The notes beneath the pieces were generated by a model, which worked only from the letters and a program-made list of their open reading frames with translations, had not been told where the DNA came from and made no database searches. This document shows, one piece after another, positions 8,624 to 21,066 of a stretch of 64,000 nt of DNA (positions within the stretch are counted from its first letter, which is position 1; each line of letters opens with the position of its first letter). Position numbers and translations under genes: made by a program. This stretch comes from Aureimonas sp. OT7 (GTDB taxonomy: Bacteria > Pseudomonadota > Alphaproteobacteria > Rhizobiales > Rhizobiaceae), in assembly GCF_014844055.1 (NCBI RefSeq), contig NZ_CP062167.1, positions 1,875,501 to 1,939,500 on the forward strand. The letters run 5' to 3'.

Positions 8624-8663
8624 GAAAAAAAGGCCGGAAACGCTCTTCGAACGTTTCCGGCCT
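8624..8663 (-). terminator. Orphan intrinsic terminator (minus strand)
   Basis: AGGCCGGAAACG (8631-8642) and CGTTTCCGGCCT (8652-8663) form a perfect 12-bp stem with a 9-base loop. On the minus strand it is followed by a run of T (8624-8630). The hydrolase gene begins further downstream on that strand (8558), so the terminator must end some other minus-strand transcript that starts between about 8664 and 8900. No convincing gene is seen there. Confidence 0.75.
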
Positions 8664-8797
8664 GAACGATCGCAGCGGAAGGGACGGGACGCCGCGATCG
8701 GTTTTCCATTTCGGACCCGACCCTGCATCTCCGCGCCTGAACGAAACGGGAAGGGCGCGTTCATCTACCGTTCATCGCAAAAAGCGGGCCGCGGACC

Positions 8798-8831
8798 CTT
8801 GAAAGCCGATTTTACAGCCACCACCTCGATC
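8798..8831 (+). promoter_or_regulatory. Candidate RpoH (heat-shock sigma) promoter of hsp20
   Basis: CTTGAAA at 8798-8804 is a perfect match to the sigma-32 -35 element. A CCTCGAT-like segment around 8824-8830 is a weak -10. A start near 8838 would give a leader of about 100 nt, the usual length for ROSE-controlled genes. The -10 is poor, so this is an inference. Confidence 0.4.
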
Positions 8832-8837
8832 ATGCGG

Positions 8838-8936
8838 TCGCCGAAATGGGGCCGCTGGCCGGAAGGGCCCGCCGTTTCAGGGGGTTCGCACTCCGTCCAT
8901 CACGCAAGTTGCTCGATGATCAAGAGGACACTCACC
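8838..8936 (+). promoter_or_regulatory. ROSE-type RNA thermometer before hsp20
   Basis: The last hairpin of the leader pairs GTTGCTC (8908-8914) with GAGGAC (8924-8929), leaving one bulged G exactly as in the conserved UUGCU anti-Shine-Dalgarno box of ROSE elements. The hairpin hides the AGAGGA ribosome binding site 8 nt before the ATG at 8937. In rhizobia such elements melt at heat-shock temperature and allow translation of small heat-shock genes. The upstream helices were not modelled. Confidence 0.7.
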
Positions 8937-9401
8937 ATGCGTAACGTTGATTTTGCCCCGCTGTATCGTTCCACCGTCGGCTTCGACCGCCTGTTCAAGA
9001 TGCTGGACACTGCCGGAGGGGTCGATAATTCCCAAAGCTACCCGCCCTACAATATCGAGCGAACGGGCGACAACGCCTACCGCATCACCATGGCCGTCGC
9101 GGGCTTCGAGGACAGCGAACTGTCCATCGAATCGCGCGAGAACGTGCTGACCGTCCAGGGCGAGCGCAGCGAGCCGGAAGGCGAAGCGAACCGGTTCCTC
9201 CATCGCGGCATTGCAGGACGTGCTTTCGAGCGTCGTTTCCAGCTTGCCGAGCATGTCGAGGTCAAGGGCGCTACGCTGAAGAACGGGCTCCTTCATATCG
9301 ACCTCGTCCGCATCATCCCCGAGGCCATGAAGCCCCGTCGCATCGAAATCGCAATCGCGGACAACGCGAATGCGAAGTCGCTCGAAGCGAATGCCGCCTA
9401 A
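8937..9401 (+). CDS. Small heat-shock protein, Hsp20 / IbpA family
   Basis: A 154-residue alpha-crystallin-type chaperone that holds unfolding proteins. The N-terminal arm contains FDRLFKMLDTA, the crystallin domain runs from about PPYNIERTGDNAYRITMAVAGF to the NGLLHIDLVR strand, and a short C-terminal tail follows. IbpA-like signature residues (Y-N-I-E, A-V-A-G-F) are clear. The last 18 or so codons form the left edge of the 211-bp tandem array, so the tail sequence recurs three more times downstream without a start codon. Confidence 0.95.
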   Translation: MRNVDFAPLYRSTVGFDRLFKMLDTAGGVDNSQSYPPYNIERTGDNAYRITMAVAGFEDSELSIESRENVLTVQGERSEPEGEANRFLHRGIAGRAFERRFQLAEHVEVKGATLKNGLLHIDLVRIIPEAMKPRRIEIAIADNANAKSLEANAA

Positions 9402-9428
9402 GGTCGACACCAGGCGATAGATAGGATG

Positions 9429-9452
9429 ACGGCGGCCGATGGGCCGCCGTTT
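9429..9452. terminator. Bidirectional terminator hairpin, repeat copy 1
   Basis: ACGGCGGCC / GGCCGCCGT with a 4-base loop and short T/A runs on both sides lies 27 bp after the hsp20 stop. Equivalent hairpins occur at about 9640, 9851 and 10062, the second and fourth with perfect 10-bp stems. Transcripts from both convergent genes would meet up to four of these in series. Confidence 0.65.
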
Positions 9453-10061
9453 CAGTGTCGGCCGGAAGCGGTCAATGCCGCCCGAAGGCGTCACGGACCT
9501 CGCCTTCGGTGATGCGGGCCGATTGGCCGCCCTTCTGGTTCAGGTTCTACTCTACAAAATCGGAATCGCGGATAACGCGAATGCGAAGTCGCTCGAAGCG
9601 AATGCCGCCTAAGGTCGACACCAGGCGACAGATACGATGACGGCGGCCCCGTGGGCCGCCGTTTCAGTGTCGGCCGGAAGGGTCAATGCCGCCCGAAGGC
9701 GTCGTGGACCTTGCCTTAGGTGATGCGGGCCGATGGGTGGCCCTTCTGGTTCAGGTTCTGCTCTTTAAAATCGCAATCGCGGACAACGCGAATGCAAAGT
9801 CGCTTGAAGCGAATGCCGCCTAAGGTCGACACCAGGCGATAGATAGGATGACGGCGGCCCCATGGGCCGCCTTTCAGTGTCTGCCGGAAGGGGTCAATGC
9901 CGCCCGAAGGCGTCACGGACCTCGCCTTCGGTGATGCGGGCCAATGGGCCGCCCTTCTGGTTCAGGTTCTGCTCTTCGAAATCGCAATCGCGGACAACGC
10001 GAATGCGAAACCGCCCGAAGCCGATGCCGCCTGAGGTCGACACCAGGCGACAGATACGATG

Positions 10062-10087
10062 ACGGCGGCCCCATGGGCCGCCGTTTC
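10062..10087. terminator. Bidirectional terminator hairpin, repeat copy 4
   Basis: ACGGCGGCCC (10062-10071) and GGGCCGCCGT (10075-10084) form a perfect 10-bp stem with loop CAT. It is the first of the four hairpins met by transcripts of the minus-strand RMF-like gene. Confidence 0.65.
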
Positions 10088-10105
10088 AGTGTCGGCCGGA
10101 AGGGG

Positions 10106-10378
10106 TCAGTGCCGCCCGAAGGCGTCACGGACCTCGCCTTCGGTGATGCGGGCCGATGGGTCGCCCTTCTGGTTCAGGTTCTGCTCTTCGGTTCCGTCAC
10201 CCATCATTCCAGGGTGCGGGTCCGCCTTTGCCGCGGATTTGCGCGAAAGATTGCTGGCTTCCGTCCAGCCGGACATCCAGTCGGCCCGCAGGCTGGATCC
10301 AACCGGGAACTCGCAGGACGACATGGGCAGGTTGTGCGCGAAGGCCAGCTTACCCTGGGCAAATGCATCCTTGGACAT
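10106..10378 (-). CDS. RMF/CrpP-like small protein
   Basis: A 90-residue protein. Residues 4-43 (AFAQGKLAF then CEFPVGSSLRADWMSGWTEA) follow the pattern of ribosome modulation factor and related small proteins: two helices, a conserved Cys with an F/Y-P turn, and W-x-x-G-W-x-E-A. RMF homologues drive 70S ribosomes into dimers in stationary phase; whether this one binds ribosomes is unknown. A perfect AGGAGG lies 6 bp before the ATG at 10378. The C-terminal 28 residues (ending DAFGRH) lie inside the 211-bp repeat and are not part of the RMF fold. Confidence 0.65.
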   Translation of the reverse strand: MSKDAFAQGKLAFAHNLPMSSCEFPVGSSLRADWMSGWTEASNLSRKSAAKADPHPGMMGDGTEEQNLNQKGDPSARITEGEVRDAFGRH

Positions 10379-10446
10379 TGTAGAACCTCCTGATGAGATG
10401 GTGTCCACCAGGAAAAACCATCAAGTCCGGGCGAGGTTCCGGAACA

Positions 10447-11484
10447 TCAGCCGATCAGGCGGATCAAGTTTTCGACCTCCTCCAGGCTCGTGCTCCAGCT
10501 TGCGACCAGCCGTACCAGGACCTCGTCGTCGCCCACTGGCGTATCCCCGCCGACATGCCAGTCGTAGAAGAGGGCGCCTTCGGCGCGCGCGCGGTCGGCG
10601 GCGTCGCGTTTCAGAACCGCAAAGACCTCGTTGGCGGCTGTCGGCCAGGCGGAACGGGCGTTGTCGGCCGTCTCGATACCCCGGCGAAGGCCATCAGCCA
10701 TGGCATTGGCATGGCTGGCCAGCGAGAGCCATAGATCGTCGGTAAGATAGGCGTCGAACTGGGCGGATACGAAGCGCGACTTCGAGAAAAGCTGTCCCGC
10801 GCGCTTGTGATTGAAGGCGAAGTCGGCGGCTTTGTCCGGATCGAAGAACACGATCGCCTCGGCGCACCAGCAGCCATTCTTCGTGCCGCCGAACGACATC
10901 ACGTCCACGCCGGCCTTCCAGCTGGCCTCGGCCGGCGATATCCCCAAGGCAGCCACCGCGTTGGCAAAGCGCGCGCCATCCATATGGACGGCAAGGCCGT
11001 GGCCGTTGGAGGCAATCTCCCCGACCGTCGCAGGCGCATAGAGCGCCCCGGATTCGGCCGACTGGCTGATCGATACGGCAACCGGCCTGCCGCCGTGGAC
11101 GAAAGCAGGGTCGAAGCCTTCCAGGGCTCGCTTCAGGGCCGCCGGCTCCATCATTCCGCCCGGTCCGGCAACGGGCGCAAGCCGGGAGCCGTGGGCGAAG
11201 AACTCGGGCGCACCGCACTCGTCCACCATGATATGGGCCTCGCCGTGGCACAGCACCACGCCGCCAGGACGATTGAACGCCGATAGCGCGAGCGAATTGG
11301 CTGCCGTGCCGGTGCCGACGTAAAAGACAGCCACCTCGCGCTCGAAGAGGGCGTCGAAGCGGCGCGCCACCTCCGTATCGAGCGGACTGCTGCCATAGGC
11401 GGCTGCCATGCCCTCCGCATGACGCGCGAGGGAGGCGGAGATTGCCGGATGAGCACCGGACCAGTTGTCGGAAGAGAATATCAT
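10447..11484 (-). CDS. Low-specificity L-threonine aldolase
   Basis: A 345-residue PLP enzyme of the beta-eliminating lyase family that splits L-threonine or L-allo-threonine to glycine and acetaldehyde. The start MIFSSDNWSGAHP is typical, VHMDGARFANA holds the PLP-ring Asp, and Lys202 in SFGGTKNG forms the internal aldimine. Length matches bacterial LtaE. It diverges from gltB across an AT-rich control region. Glycine made here could join the serine/glycine flow of the betaine cluster, but no linkage is shown. Confidence 0.9.
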   Translation of the reverse strand: MIFSSDNWSGAHPAISASLARHAEGMAAAYGSSPLDTEVARRFDALFEREVAVFYVGTGTAANSLALSAFNRPGGVVLCHGEAHIMVDECGAPEFFAHGSRLAPVAGPGGMMEPAALKRALEGFDPAFVHGGRPVAVSISQSAESGALYAPATVGEIASNGHGLAVHMDGARFANAVAALGISPAEASWKAGVDVMSFGGTKNGCWCAEAIVFFDPDKAADFAFNHKRAGQLFSKSRFVSAQFDAYLTDDLWLSLASHANAMADGLRRGIETADNARSAWPTAANEVFAVLKRDAADRARAEGALFYDWHVGGDTPVGDDEVLVRLVASWSTSLEEVENLIRLIG

Positions 11485-11522
11485 GGGTGGTGATTACTCC
11501 GGTCAATCCAGCGCGTAAAGCG

Positions 11523-11555
11523 CATTCTAATCGATTTAATTGCATTTTTAGAATG
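11523..11555. promoter_or_regulatory. Candidate operator between ltaE and gltB
   Basis: CATTCTAA (11523-11530) and TTAGAATG (11548-11555) are perfect inverted 8-mers in the AT-rich gap between the divergent ltaE and gltB genes. Their centres are 25 bp apart, compatible with a dimeric regulator. The factor is not identifiable from sequence. Confidence 0.35.
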
Positions 11556-11707
11556 TATCTTTAATTTTTGAACCGTTTGAAGTAAGACATTGTCAGTCGC
11601 AATCGAAACCTGTAATAAGAGCGATAGGTCAGTGGTGCTGTCGTATCTGGCGGCGCTCGGTCATGCAAGCTTGCGCGGCGCCCGGCCGGGCGAGGGGAGA
11701 GAACGCC

Positions 11708-16396
<4,689 letters not shown>

Positions 16397-16437
16397 CCCG
16401 GCGTTGTGGAACTGATTGAGACTGGACGGAGCAGGGC

Positions 16438-17892
16438 ATGGGCAAGGTTACGGGTTTTCTGGAAATCGACCGGCAAACGGCGAAGTATCAGCCGGCGTCG
16501 GACCGCATCCGGCATTTCCGCGAGTTTACGCTGCCCATGTCCGACGAGGAGGTGGGCAAGCAGGCGGCGCGCTGCATGGATTGCGGCATACCGTTCTGCC
16601 ATGGGCCGACCGGCTGCCCGATCCACAACCAGATCCCCGACTGGAACGATCTCGTCTATTCGGGCGACTGGGAAACGGCGATCCGCAACCTGCACTCCAC
16701 CAACAATTTTCCGGAGTTCACCGGGCGCATCTGCCCGGCTCCCTGCGAGGAGGCCTGTACGCTCAACCTCGAGGACATGCCCGTCGCCATCAAGACGGTG
16801 GAGCAGGCCCTTGCCGACAAGGCCTACAAGCTGGGGCTGATCCAGCCTCAGCCGGCCCTGACGCAAAGCGGAAAGCGCGTTGCGATCATCGGGTCCGGGC
16901 CGGCCGGGCTGGCGGCTGCGCAACAGCTTGGCCGCGCGGGCCACGCCGTGGACGTCTACGAGCGCGAGTCCCGCCCGGGCGGCCTGCTGCGCTACGGCAT
17001 CCCCGATTTCAAGATGGAGAAGCACTGGATCGACCGGCGTGTCGAGCAGATGAGCGGCGAGGGCGTCACCTTCCATTGCGGCGTCTGGATCGGCAGGGAC
17101 AAGCCGCTGGAAGAGCTTCTGGCCACCTATGACGCGGTCCTGTACTGCGGCGGCGCCGAGCGCCCGCGCGAGGCCGGCATACCCTCCAACGGGCTCAACG
17201 GCATCTACGACGCCATGCCCTATCTGGTGCAGCAGAACCGCCGCGTCGGCGGCGAAAACATCGCGAGCAACTTGTGGGACGCGCCCGAAATCTGGGCCGC
17301 CGGCAAGCATGTCGTGGTGGTTGGCGGCGGCGACACCGCCTCCGATTGCGTCGGCACGGCCTTCCGGCAGGGCGCGGTCAAGGTGACGCAGCTGGATATC
17401 CGGCCCATGCCGCCGCAAAAGGAAGACAAGCTGGCGACCTGGCCCTACTGGGCCACCAAGATGCGCGTTTCGTCCAGCCAGGCCGAAGGTGCGGTGCGCG
17501 AGTTCCAGATTGCGACGCTGGACTTCGTTGGCGAGGATGGCCAGCTGACGGGCGTCCGCTGCGCACAGGTGGACGAGAAGCGGCGTCCGGTCGAGGGCAC
17601 GGAATTCGTCATCCGCGCCGACCTCGCCTTTATCGCCATCGGCTTCGCCGGGCCCGATCCGGAGGGGCTGCTGGCCGAGATGGGAGAGCGGCTCGAAACC
17701 GTGGTGGATCGTCGGGGCAACGTATCTGTGAAAGCCAACGATACCGACTACGCTACGTCCGTCGAGAAGCTCTATACGGCGGGCGACGTCCGGCGTGGAC
17801 AATCTCTGGTCGTGTGGGCCATCCGCGAGGGGCGGCAGGCCGCACGCGCGATCGATCTTGCACTGACGGGCATGACCACCCTGCCGCGCTGA
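16438..17892 (+). CDS. Glutamate synthase (NADPH) small subunit
   Basis: A 484-residue FAD/NADPH electron-input subunit of GOGAT. The N-terminal cysteines (CMDCGIPFCHGPTGCP and CPAPCEEAC) bind the 4Fe-4S clusters, GSGPAGLAAA binds FAD, and GGGDTASDCVG binds NADPH. The end AGDVRRGQSLVVWAIREGR is the usual second FAD motif. A purine-rich site lies before ATG 16438. It forms an operon with gltB. Confidence 0.97.
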   Translation: MGKVTGFLEIDRQTAKYQPASDRIRHFREFTLPMSDEEVGKQAARCMDCGIPFCHGPTGCPIHNQIPDWNDLVYSGDWETAIRNLHSTNNFPEFTGRICPAPCEEACTLNLEDMPVAIKTVEQALADKAYKLGLIQPQPALTQSGKRVAIIGSGPAGLAAAQQLGRAGHAVDVYERESRPGGLLRYGIPDFKMEKHWIDRRVEQMSGEGVTFHCGVWIGRDKPLEELLATYDAVLYCGGAERPREAGIPSNGLNGIYDAMPYLVQQNRRVGGENIASNLWDAPEIWAAGKHVVVVGGGDTASDCVGTAFRQGAVKVTQLDIRPMPPQKEDKLATWPYWATKMRVSSSQAEGAVREFQIATLDFVGEDGQLTGVRCAQVDEKRRPVEGTEFVIRADLAFIAIGFAGPDPEGLLAEMGERLETVVDRRGNVSVKANDTDYATSVEKLYTAGDVRRGQSLVVWAIREGRQAARAIDLALTGMTTLPR

Positions 17893-17928
17893 CCCGGAAA
17901 GGGGGGGCGGTGGCCACCCCGCTGCCCG

Positions 17929-18306
17929 TTACGGGAGGATCGTCATCCGGTCGACGTCGAAGTCCACCTCCTTGTAGCGGTGGGTGTCGACCTCACCTTC
18001 CAGCCTTACGCGCGTCGTCTCGGACACGGGCTGGCGCGGGAAGTCGTCATCGTCGATCTCGACGCGAATTTCCCCCGTGTCGTCGCTGAACAGATACTCT
18101 TCATCCGCGACCTTGCGCAGAATGCGCCCTTCCAGGGTTGCCTTCATCTCGTCCTTCGGGTCGGCCTTGATGTCCTGGACCGTGGTCGGGGGATATTGGC
18201 GGCTCTGCGCCTGCGCGACATCGGATGGGCCGGTAAACTGCGCCATTGCGCCCGTCGTCAGCAACAGTGCAATCGCGGCGGGCGTAAGAGTCTGTCGTAG
18301 CATCAT
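17929..18306 (-). CDS. YgiW/YdeI-type periplasmic OB-fold protein
   Basis: A 125-residue secreted protein. It has a signal peptide (hydrophobic TPAAIALLLTTGAMA, cleavage near AMA-Q) and then the small OB fold of the NirD/YgiW/YdeI stress-tolerance family (FTGPS start, LEGRILRKVADEEYLFSDDTGEI, VRLEGEVD, final strand VDRMTILP). Relatives are linked to stress tolerance and solute binding, with no enzyme activity. It converges on gltD. Confidence 0.85.
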   Translation of the reverse strand: MMLRQTLTPAAIALLLTTGAMAQFTGPSDVAQAQSRQYPPTTVQDIKADPKDEMKATLEGRILRKVADEEYLFSDDTGEIRVEIDDDDFPRQPVSETTRVRLEGEVDTHRYKEVDFDVDRMTILP

Positions 18307-18406
18307 CGGTTCCCTGCGGGTGGATCGTCCAAGCCAAATGCGTGCCGACGAACCCCGGTTCCGCTACCAAGCCAGACCGACGGCCGCGCGGACGGTTGGT
18401 CGAAAT

Positions 18407-19591
18407 CTAACCACCGTCGCGCGGCCAGGCGAAGCTGTCGGCACGACCGGCTCCCGGCTCGGAAGTGACGCCCGAGCGCACCAGCCTCTCACGCGGGGAA
18501 GGCGTCTCGCTGGGGCCCGGTCGCTGGGCCGGTGCAGCCAGCAAATCGTCGGCGCCATCGAAGGCCGGGTCGCCGAAGGATACGGGCGCAACGCGCGTGG
18601 CGTTGGCCGGGTCGACCGTCGGCGCCGCTTCGAGAAGGCCCGGCGTATCGCCGGCTGCGGGTGCCAGCGCCGGGTCGGTCAGGCCGAGAATGCGCTGAAC
18701 GGGCTTTTCCACGAAGAAGGCGAGCTTCGCCGCGCCGGCGGGCGTCATGGTGATGCCGTCGGAATTGCGCAGCCGGCGTTGCTGCCCCTCGACGTCCGGC
18801 CCGGACGAGATGTACGAGCCGGCGGCATCGGTGAAGCCGCCCCAGACATCGACGAACTCGCCGCCGGCCGCGGTCGCGGCCTTCTGGTAGATGCCGTTCA
18901 GGTAGACCATGTCCTCGGCCATCCTGTCGGACTGATAGGGCGGCTGGCCGATCCAGACGAGTGGGATGCCCGCCCCGGCGACCTGCTCGGCCAGCGCTCC
19001 GGCCCGTTTTTCGTATTCGGCGGTCCACTCCTGCGTGCGGACGGGGATGGAGCCCTGCGGCCCTCTGATCGCCTGCCTGTCGTTGCCGCCCAGCATGAGG
19101 ACGACGAGCTGGGGCTTTTCGCCCTCGATCAACCGGGGAAGTTGCTCGTTCCAGTTGTAGAAGTCGTCACGCACCAGCCCGGAGGAGCCGTTGGCCTTGC
19201 CGATCACCAGGGCGTTCGGATCGTCGGCGAAGGCATCGGCAAGGCCGCGCGCCAGCGAGGCGGCCATGAAATCCCCGACGACGAGGATGCGACGGGCATC
19301 CTCGGCCTTGGCAACCGCGACCGGCGCCGGCGCAACCGGGCGGCTCGCCTGGCTGCGCGACGGCTGGGCCGGCCGCCGCTGGCGCGTCTGCTTGCGCGGG
19401 GCCTTCTGGCGGCGGATGGTCCTTGGAGGCTCTGCCTGCCGCGGCGCGCCAAACAGCATTTCCAGTATGTTGCGGGGGCGTTGCTCCTGTGCGGCCACCG
19501 GCGCGGGCAGCGCCACGCCGGTTATGAGGACGGCGGCGGCGAGCGCCAGGGACAGCCCGGTCTTCAGCCCGGCCGGCTTGGCGCGCCGCAT
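18407..19591 (-). CDS. DUF459 SGNH/GDSL-hydrolase family protein
   Basis: A 394-residue exported protein with a signal peptide (about 1-35), a basic proline-rich stretch (50-95) and an SGNH-like domain (about 100-300). VVGDFMAASLARGLA corresponds to block I, but the usual catalytic Ser is not obvious (GDFM in place of GDS). LMLGGNDRQ is the block III glycine-asparagine. The C-terminal 90 residues are low complexity. The DUF459 family often lies near cell-envelope genes. It begins 3 bp after the transglycosylase stop, so the two should be co-transcribed. Confidence 0.8.
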   Translation of the reverse strand: MRRAKPAGLKTGLSLALAAAVLITGVALPAPVAAQEQRPRNILEMLFGAPRQAEPPRTIRRQKAPRKQTRQRRPAQPSRSQASRPVAPAPVAVAKAEDARRILVVGDFMAASLARGLADAFADDPNALVIGKANGSSGLVRDDFYNWNEQLPRLIEGEKPQLVVLMLGGNDRQAIRGPQGSIPVRTQEWTAEYEKRAGALAEQVAGAGIPLVWIGQPPYQSDRMAEDMVYLNGIYQKAATAAGGEFVDVWGGFTDAAGSYISSGPDVEGQQRRLRNSDGITMTPAGAAKLAFFVEKPVQRILGLTDPALAPAAGDTPGLLEAAPTVDPANATRVAPVSFGDPAFDGADDLLAAPAQRPGPSETPSPRERLVRSGVTSEPGAGRADSFAWPRDGG

Positions 19592-19594
19592 GCC

Positions 19595-20827
19595 TCAGTG
19601 CCTCCGCAACAGGTCCAGCAGCGCGCGTGACGCGTTGCCGTCTTCCGCCACGCCACGCTGGCGCTGATAGGCGCTGATGGCCCCCCGCGATCCGGAGCCG
19701 ATCTTGCCGTCGATCACACCATCGTAGAAGCCGTGCTGCGACAGGCGCTGCTGCAGTTCGTAACGCTCGGCGACGCTGAGCGGCGTATAGCCACGCGGCC
19801 AGCTCCGGGCAAACTCGCCGCCGCCGGCGATGCGATCCGCCAGATGGCCGACCGCCAGGGCGTACCGGTCGGCGTTGTTGTAGCGCTTGATGACGAAGAA
19901 ATTGCGCGTCATCAGGAAGATCGGGCCGTTGGGGCCGCCCGGCATGAGAAGGTTGGCATTGTCGGAGGGCGCGGCGAAGGGCTGCCCGTTGACGCGGCGG
20001 AAGCCGAGTTGCTGCCATTGGGCCAGCGTCTTGTTGGCGCGCTCCAGACCGGCAAGGTTCGTGCCGCGCGGGGCCGCCACCTCGTATCCCCAGGTGCGCC
20101 CGGTGCGCCAGCCGTTCTTGGACAGAAGGTTGGCCGCCGTGCCGAGCGCATCGGGCACGGATGTCCAGATGTTGGGGTGCCCGTCGCCGTCCATGTCGAC
20201 GGCATAGGCCAGGTAGCTGGTCGGGATGAACTGGGTATGCCCCATCGCCCCGGCCCACGAGCCGGTGAGCCCCTTCGGGGATACATGGCCCGCCTGCACG
20301 ATCTTCAACGCGCCGATCAGCTGCTGGCGCGCGAAGCCGGCCCGCCGCTCGTCCAGATAGGCAAGGGTAGCCAGCGCCTGCGGCACGTGCTTCAGCGAGC
20401 CGGGCTTTTCCAGCGCCTTGCCGTAGCTGGATTCCATCGACCAGATGGCAAGGACGATGTAGCGGCTGACACCGAAACGCTGCTCGATCACGTCGAGAAG
20501 GCGCTTGTGCTGCTGCGCCAGGCGACGGCCGTCGGCGACGGTCTCCTCGTTGACGCGATTGTCCATGTAGTCCCACGCATTGTCGCGGAACTCGGGCTGG
20601 AAGCGGGCCGAGCGGATCACGTCGTGGTCGGGCTCGGTCACGCCGGCGAACACCGCGCGATAGGTCTGCCGGCTGATGCCGTTGGAGGTGGCCGTCTTCT
20701 CGAAGTTGGCGATCCAGCGTTGAAAGCCGGCATCCGCATAAGCCGGCATGCCGGTGCCGGCCAGAAGGGTCATGGACAAGAGCGCGGTCTTGATGAAGCC
20801 TCTTCTCGATGGTGCGATTCCCAGCAT
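19595..20827 (-). CDS. Lytic murein transglycosylase, MltB family, Tat-exported
   Basis: A 410-residue peptidoglycan-cleaving enzyme. The N-terminus SRRGFIKTALLSMTLLAG has a twin-arginine export motif. The catalytic domain (about 33-330) has Glu132 in WSMESSYGKALE, AMGHTQFIPTSYLAYAVDMDGDG and the ANLLSKNGW helix typical of MltB / SLT_2 proteins. A C-terminal peptidoglycan-binding domain (about 345-408) includes QRLSQHGFYDGVIDGKIG. There is no lipobox, so it should be soluble in the periplasm. It is the first gene of a pair with the DUF459 gene. Confidence 0.9.
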   Translation of the reverse strand: MLGIAPSRRGFIKTALLSMTLLAGTGMPAYADAGFQRWIANFEKTATSNGISRQTYRAVFAGVTEPDHDVIRSARFQPEFRDNAWDYMDNRVNEETVADGRRLAQQHKRLLDVIEQRFGVSRYIVLAIWSMESSYGKALEKPGSLKHVPQALATLAYLDERRAGFARQQLIGALKIVQAGHVSPKGLTGSWAGAMGHTQFIPTSYLAYAVDMDGDGHPNIWTSVPDALGTAANLLSKNGWRTGRTWGYEVAAPRGTNLAGLERANKTLAQWQQLGFRRVNGQPFAAPSDNANLLMPGGPNGPIFLMTRNFFVIKRYNNADRYALAVGHLADRIAGGGEFARSWPRGYTPLSVAERYELQQRLSQHGFYDGVIDGKIGSGSRGAISAYQRQRGVAEDGNASRALLDLLRRH

Positions 20828-20883
20828 AGGTCTCCTCCGGTCGGGATCAGATCGTCAGCGAGGCTCCAGGGTAGGACGAGGTC

Positions 20884-20900
20884 GTAAAGGTTTCCTTTAC
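20884..20900. promoter_or_regulatory. Inverted repeat upstream of the transglycosylase gene
   Basis: GTAAAGG (20884-20890) and CCTTTAC (20894-20900) form a perfect inverted repeat with a 3-bp centre, 57 bp from the mltB-like start and 167 bp from the divergent hydrolase gene. It could be an operator; the factor is unknown. Confidence 0.3.
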
Positions 20901-21066
20901 CACAGATGAATTCAGTCGCACATTCTCTGACCGTAAGTAACTTTTCTGTGGGGCTTATGCGGCAAAATCGCGACGCCCGGCCAGGGTGCTCCCTCCGACT
21001 GTTGAAAAAGCGTGGTCATCCGGCTCTAAGCTTACGCTCCGGAGATCGAAACAGGGAGGAATGTCG

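Larger units (their letters stand above)
8559..8936. other. 378-bp intergenic region, hydrolase / hsp20
   Basis: This gap holds the orphan minus-strand terminator, a heat-shock-like promoter and the hsp20 leader with its thermometer hairpin. A 68-codon minus-strand frame (8558-8764) runs through the terminator stem and has no recognisable features, so no protein gene is called. Confidence 0.7.
9346..10190. repeat. 211-bp tandem repeat, four copies, between convergent genes
   Basis: Units begin near 9346, 9557, 9768 and 9979, each 211 bp. A unit consists of the last 55 bp of hsp20, a spacer with a bidirectional terminator hairpin, and the last 85 bp of the convergent RMF-like gene. Copies carry scattered substitutions and small length changes, for example the fourth hsp20 tail ends in TGA rather than TAA. 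The first copy is continuous with hsp20 and the last with the RMF-like gene, so both end genes are intact. The stretch 9402-10105 holds no other gene. Confidence 0.95.

Noticed and set aside
7683..8936. A long plus-strand extension in frame with hsp20 (to 572 codons)
   Set aside because: It is antisense to the alpha/beta hydrolase and passes through the thermometer leader. Homology and the ribosome site put the hsp20 start at 8937.
9402..10105. Several 60-150 codon frames inside the 211-bp array
   Set aside because: They recur with the repeat, lack starts with ribosome sites, and come from gene tails read in the wrong frame.
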